The notes beneath the pieces are model-generated. The model worked only from the letters and a program-made list of their open reading frames with translations. It did no database searches and had not been told where the DNA came from. A program made the translations under genes and the position numbers. From Gemmatimonadaceae bacterium (GTDB lineage: Bacteria > Gemmatimonadota > Gemmatimonadetes > Gemmatimonadales > Gemmatimonadaceae): DNA of 16,952 bases. Shown here in pieces: positions 14,946 to 16,952 of this stretch. The DNA is taken from NCBI GenBank assembly GCA_025357975.1, contig JANYKY010000510.1, positions 1 to 16,952 of the forward strand, read 5' to 3'. Every line of letters starts with the position of its first letter. Position 1 is the stretch's first letter.

Positions 14946-15948
14946 GACCTATCGGGACTACAGAAAGTTTCTTGCTGCCTGGCCGCAGGTCGGCGAGGGT
15001 CGCAACCACAGTTGCAGCCACCAACGGAATGAGATAGTAGACGACTCTGTAGACGATGAGCGAGGCGGCGAGCGCGCCAGCAGCCGGGAGTGTGATTGCT
15101 GCTCCCAGGAGCGTGAGGAAGGCTCCCTCGAAAACGCCAATGCCACCGGGCACATGACTTATAACGCCGGCAGTTTGCGCGATCAGGTAGACGCCGAGAA
15201 ACGCGAGATATCCGATCGCCGCTGCCGCAGGCAGCAGCACGAAGAGGACAGTTCCAGTGAGCAGCCAGTCGATCACTGAGAGGCCTACTTGAAGGAAAGC
15301 AAGCCGGCGCGACGGTGGCCTCATTCTCCACGACCTCACGGCGAGTTTGCCTTTTCCAGCGACTGCCCACGCGAGATATGCGATCGCTGGCAGCATCAGC
15401 AAAATGCCAATCGTGCGCATGGACAGCGCAAAGTGTCCGAACGTCATCGCTGCGGGTCCTTCAAGAAATGCCACTCCTCCAGCGGACAGGAGTCCAAGTG
15501 TCGCAGTCAGCGTCACAAACCCGCTGATGCGAGCGACCGCGGCGGTCCCAACTCCATACCGTGCATAAGCGCGAAGCCTCACGGCACTCCCCGTTACAAT
15601 GGCCAGTCCAATCGACTGGCTGAACGCATTGGCCACAAAAGACGTCGTCATCGCGGCAACGGCGGGGACTTTACCAGCAGGTTCGCAACCTTTGTATGTC
15701 GCAGCGTCCCGCAGCGCCAGAAGCTCGAAGACACCAAGAGCGAGAAAGCTCGCGAACGCGCACGCGACGGCCGCAAAAATCGGCTTCCATCCGTACGAAG
15801 CGATCGCGGTCGCAAACGCGTGTGCATCGAAGCGGCCGAGCTCACGCTGGAGCGCGAAGAAGGCCATCACGGCGAGGCTCAGGCGTAGAACCAGCCACAG
15901 GCGCGCCGCCCGGGCCGTCCCGCTTTGACGCGTTGAATTGTCTCCCAA
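14935..15948 (-). CDS. YbhN/UPF0104-type integral membrane protein (LPG synthase TM family)
   Basis: 337 residues from TTG 15948, the only start with a ribosome site (GGAGGG, 3 bases upstream, rather close). It has about seven or eight hydrophobic segments and the family signature HVPGGIGVFE (265-274). The family corresponds to the membrane half of lysylphosphatidylglycerol synthase (flippase domain) and includes YbhN of E. coli; no aminoacyl-transfer domain is present. It is likely a lipid translocase or a lipid-handling partner of the phospholipase D-like enzyme encoded next, whose start it overlaps by 11 bases. It is the first gene of the four-gene chain, so the promoter for the chain is expected in the 187-base gap to the divergent xdh fragment. 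Confidence 0.88.
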   Translation of the reverse strand: MGDNSTRQSGTARAARLWLVLRLSLAVMAFFALQRELGRFDAHAFATAIASYGWKPIFAAVACAFASFLALGVFELLALRDAATYKGCEPAGKVPAVAAMTTSFVANAFSQSIGLAIVTGSAVRLRAYARYGVGTAAVARISGFVTLTATLGLLSAGGVAFLEGPAAMTFGHFALSMRTIGILLMLPAIAYLAWAVAGKGKLAVRSWRMRPPSRRLAFLQVGLSVIDWLLTGTVLFVLLPAAAAIGYLAFLGVYLIAQTAGVISHVPGGIGVFEGAFLTLLGAAITLPAAGALAASLIVYRVVYYLIPLVAATVVATLADLRPGSKKLSVVPIGHAS

Positions 15949-15951
15949 AGT

Positions 15952-15957
15952 CCCTCC
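15952..15957 (-). promoter_or_regulatory. Ribosome binding site of the YbhN-type gene
   Basis: Minus-strand GGAGGG stands 3 bases before TTG 15948 (GGAGG 4 bases). The spacing is short, but it is the only candidate before the next in-frame GTG/ATG, about 27 codons on and inside the first membrane segment. Confidence 0.55.
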
Positions 15958-15959
15958 AG

Positions 15960-15987
15960 GTTGGCGCTAACTGACCTCTGTTGGCGC
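15960..15987. repeat. TTGGCGC direct repeat in the divergent ybhN-like/xdh gap
   Basis: TTGGCGC occurs at 15961-15967 and 15981-15987, 20 bases start to start, close to two helical turns. The first copy lies in an imperfect 12-base palindrome (GTTGGCGCTAAC, 15960-15971). It is directly upstream of the YbhN-type gene's ribosome site, so it could be an operator in the 5' leader or promoter. No protein can be assigned. Confidence 0.35.
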
Positions 15988-16135
15988 CGCGAAAGAACAT
16001 GCGCAACGCACCGCATGTCGCAGGGACCACGGGCATCAAAAGCAACGCTTGTGCCAGTTGCCGCTCGTCGGAAGCGAGCCCATTTTGACACATGAACACG
16101 TTCGTCTACTGCCCCACAGTCGCGATTTCGCGCCA

Positions 16136-16783
16136 ATGCCCGCCGTAGGCAACAGCGTTGCCCGAAAGGACGGCATCGGTAAAGCAACCGGAGCCGCGAA
16201 GTACGCCGACGATATGGTCTTCCCGGCGATGCTTCACGGGCGAACCATTCGCTCGACAGTTCCGCGCGGCCGCATCAAGTTCATCCGCTACGATTTCGAC
16301 ACAACCGGATTCACGATTGTCGATTATCGGGACGTGCCTGCCACGAACGCGGTGGACCTCATGTCGCAGGATCAGCCATTTCTGGCCGAGCGTGAGGTGA
16401 AGCACATGGCCGAGCCGGTGGTGTTGCTGGCGCATGAAGACAGGGAGACCCTCAACGCCGCGAAAGTCTTCATCGAGTATGAGGAAGAAGAGCCGCTGTT
16501 TGATCCCGAGAAATCGGATGTCGTGTTCAAGTCACTAGAGATCCGCAAGGGTGACATCGAATCTGCGTTCGACAGTGAAGACATCGTGATCGTCGAAGGT
16601 CGCTATTGCACCGGACTTCAGGAGCACGTTTACATCGAGCCGAACGGAGTGATCGCGGTGCCGGAGGATGGTGGTGTCGCGATTTACGGGTCCGTCCAAT
16701 GTCCGTTCTACGTGATCAAGGCGCTTCGCTGCCTGCTCGGATCAGCGCATCCGAATGTGAGGGTGATAGTATGCCGCCAGTAG
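16136..16783 (+). pseudogene. Truncated xanthine dehydrogenase molybdopterin-binding subunit (N-terminal ~210 residues)
   Basis: 215 residues from ATG 16136 (an open frame reaches TTG 16049). The start agrees with the family, whose proteins begin shortly before VARKDGIGKATGAAKYADD (8-26). Residues about 15-120 form the alpha/beta hammerhead domain and 145-212 the start of the molybdopterin-binding domain, with QEHVYIEPNGVIAVPEDGG (162-180) and CPFYVIKAL. At NVRVIV (207-212) similarity stops: family members continue with a GGGFGGKE cofactor-binding stretch and about 550 further residues, but here three odd residues and a TAG follow. No active enzyme can be made. The stop overlaps the first 13 bases of the HspR-like gene. 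The break is either a real deletion or transposition scar or an assembly join; the former would make this a pseudogene. XdhC and MocA-like genes at 7951-9698 would serve an enzyme of this family. Confidence 0.82.
16759..16763 (+). promoter_or_regulatory. Ribosome binding site of the HspR-like gene
   Basis: GAGGG, 7 bases before ATG 16771. It lies exactly where the xdh coding similarity ends, so it may belong to the DNA that came with hspR. Confidence 0.55.
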
Positions 16784-16952
16784 ATAGATATGAACCAGTC
16801 TATATGATAAGCGTAGCTGCAAAGCTCTGTGATGTGCACCCGCAGACGCTCAGGCTGTATGAACGTCTTGGCCTCATCAGACCGAGACGAGTGAGCGAGA
16901 AGAACAGACTGTATTCTCAGGCCGACATAGAAAAGCTCCAGCAAATACAGAG
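16771..16952 (+). CDS. hspR: HspR-like MerR-family transcription regulator, 3' end outside the window
   Basis: 60 codons are visible from ATG 16771, with no stop before the window ends. The MerR-type winged helix-turn-helix is clear: MISVAAKLCDVHPQTLRLYE (12-31) is the recognition helix-turn-helix, followed by RLGLIRPRR and NRLYSQADIEKLQQIQ. The P-Q-T-L-R-L-Y-E and N-R-L-Y-S wording is that of HspR, the repressor of the dnaK/clpB heat-shock genes at HAIR inverted repeats. HspR usually stands at the end of a dnaK-grpE-dnaJ operon or next to clpB; here the upstream neighbour is a broken xdh gene. GC is about 49% against about 58% in the preceding 180 bases, and Arg is coded by AGA in four of seven cases, a codon absent from the xdh fragment. 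Both point to a different origin. Confidence 0.85.
   Translation, partial: MPPVDRYEPVYMISVAAKLCDVHPQTLRLYERLGLIRPRRVSEKNRLYSQADIEKLQQIQ

Noticed and set aside
1..16952. CRISPR arrays, tRNA or rRNA genes, insertion sequences
   Set aside because: I found no regularly spaced repeats, no cloverleaf-like or rRNA segments that I recognise, and no transposase-like product or terminal inverted repeats, including around the xdh/hspR junction.

Overview
The window is GC-rich bacterial DNA with densely packed genes. Protein resemblance (a Ser/His-tailed serine hydrolase, an ECF sigma factor followed by a two-PDZ exported protein, a GntA-like YqcI/YcgG protein, XdhC/MocA maturation factors) and frequent GTG/TTG starts suggest an environmental Gram-negative-type bacterium, perhaps Gemmatimonadota. 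That assignment is inference; no rRNA or other taxonomic marker is present.

Layout. (1) 1-1519, minus strand: the start of an unknown gene leaving the window, preceded by an exported beta-lactamase-type serine hydrolase. (2) 1786-3828, plus strand: a compact operon of an ECF sigma factor, a single-pass membrane protein placed like an anti-sigma factor, and an exported two-PDZ protein. (3) 3912-11200, minus strand: seven genes transcribed as PLP-dependent decarboxylase, XdhC-type factor, MocA-like nucleotidyltransferase, luciferase-like flavin oxidoreductase, quinone oxidoreductase, alpha/beta hydrolase and thioredoxin-reductase-like flavoprotein. Several of these overlap by 1 or 4 bases. (4) 11199-12284, plus strand: a membrane-anchored family 2 glycosyltransferase. 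Its start codon shares a CATG with the decarboxylase start, and its 3' end overlaps the next, convergent gene by 118 bases. (5) 12167-15948, minus strand: a chain of four overlapping genes, transcribed as YbhN-type membrane protein, two-HKD phospholipase D/cardiolipin-synthase-like protein, YqcI/YcgG protein (heme N-hydroxylase family) and DUF1989 protein. (6) 16136-16952, plus strand: the first ~215 residues of a xanthine-dehydrogenase molybdopterin subunit, which breaks off abruptly at the start of an HspR-like MerR regulator that runs out of the window.

How the genes fit together. XdhC and the MocA-like protein are maturation factors for molybdenum hydroxylases, and the xanthine-dehydrogenase fragment is such an enzyme, so the window holds two pieces of one theme. 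The YbhN-PLD pair resembles the envelope lipid locus ybhN/clsB of E. coli. Most intriguing is the YqcI/YcgG-DUF1989 pair. Characterised members of these two families act on guanidine-type nitrogens (N-hydroxylation and deimination), and the genes are joined by an ATGA overlap, so a small guanidine- or amidine-modifying route is a reasonable hypothesis. The xdh/hspR junction, with its sharp change in composition and Arg codon use, looks like either a rearrangement or an assembly chimera.
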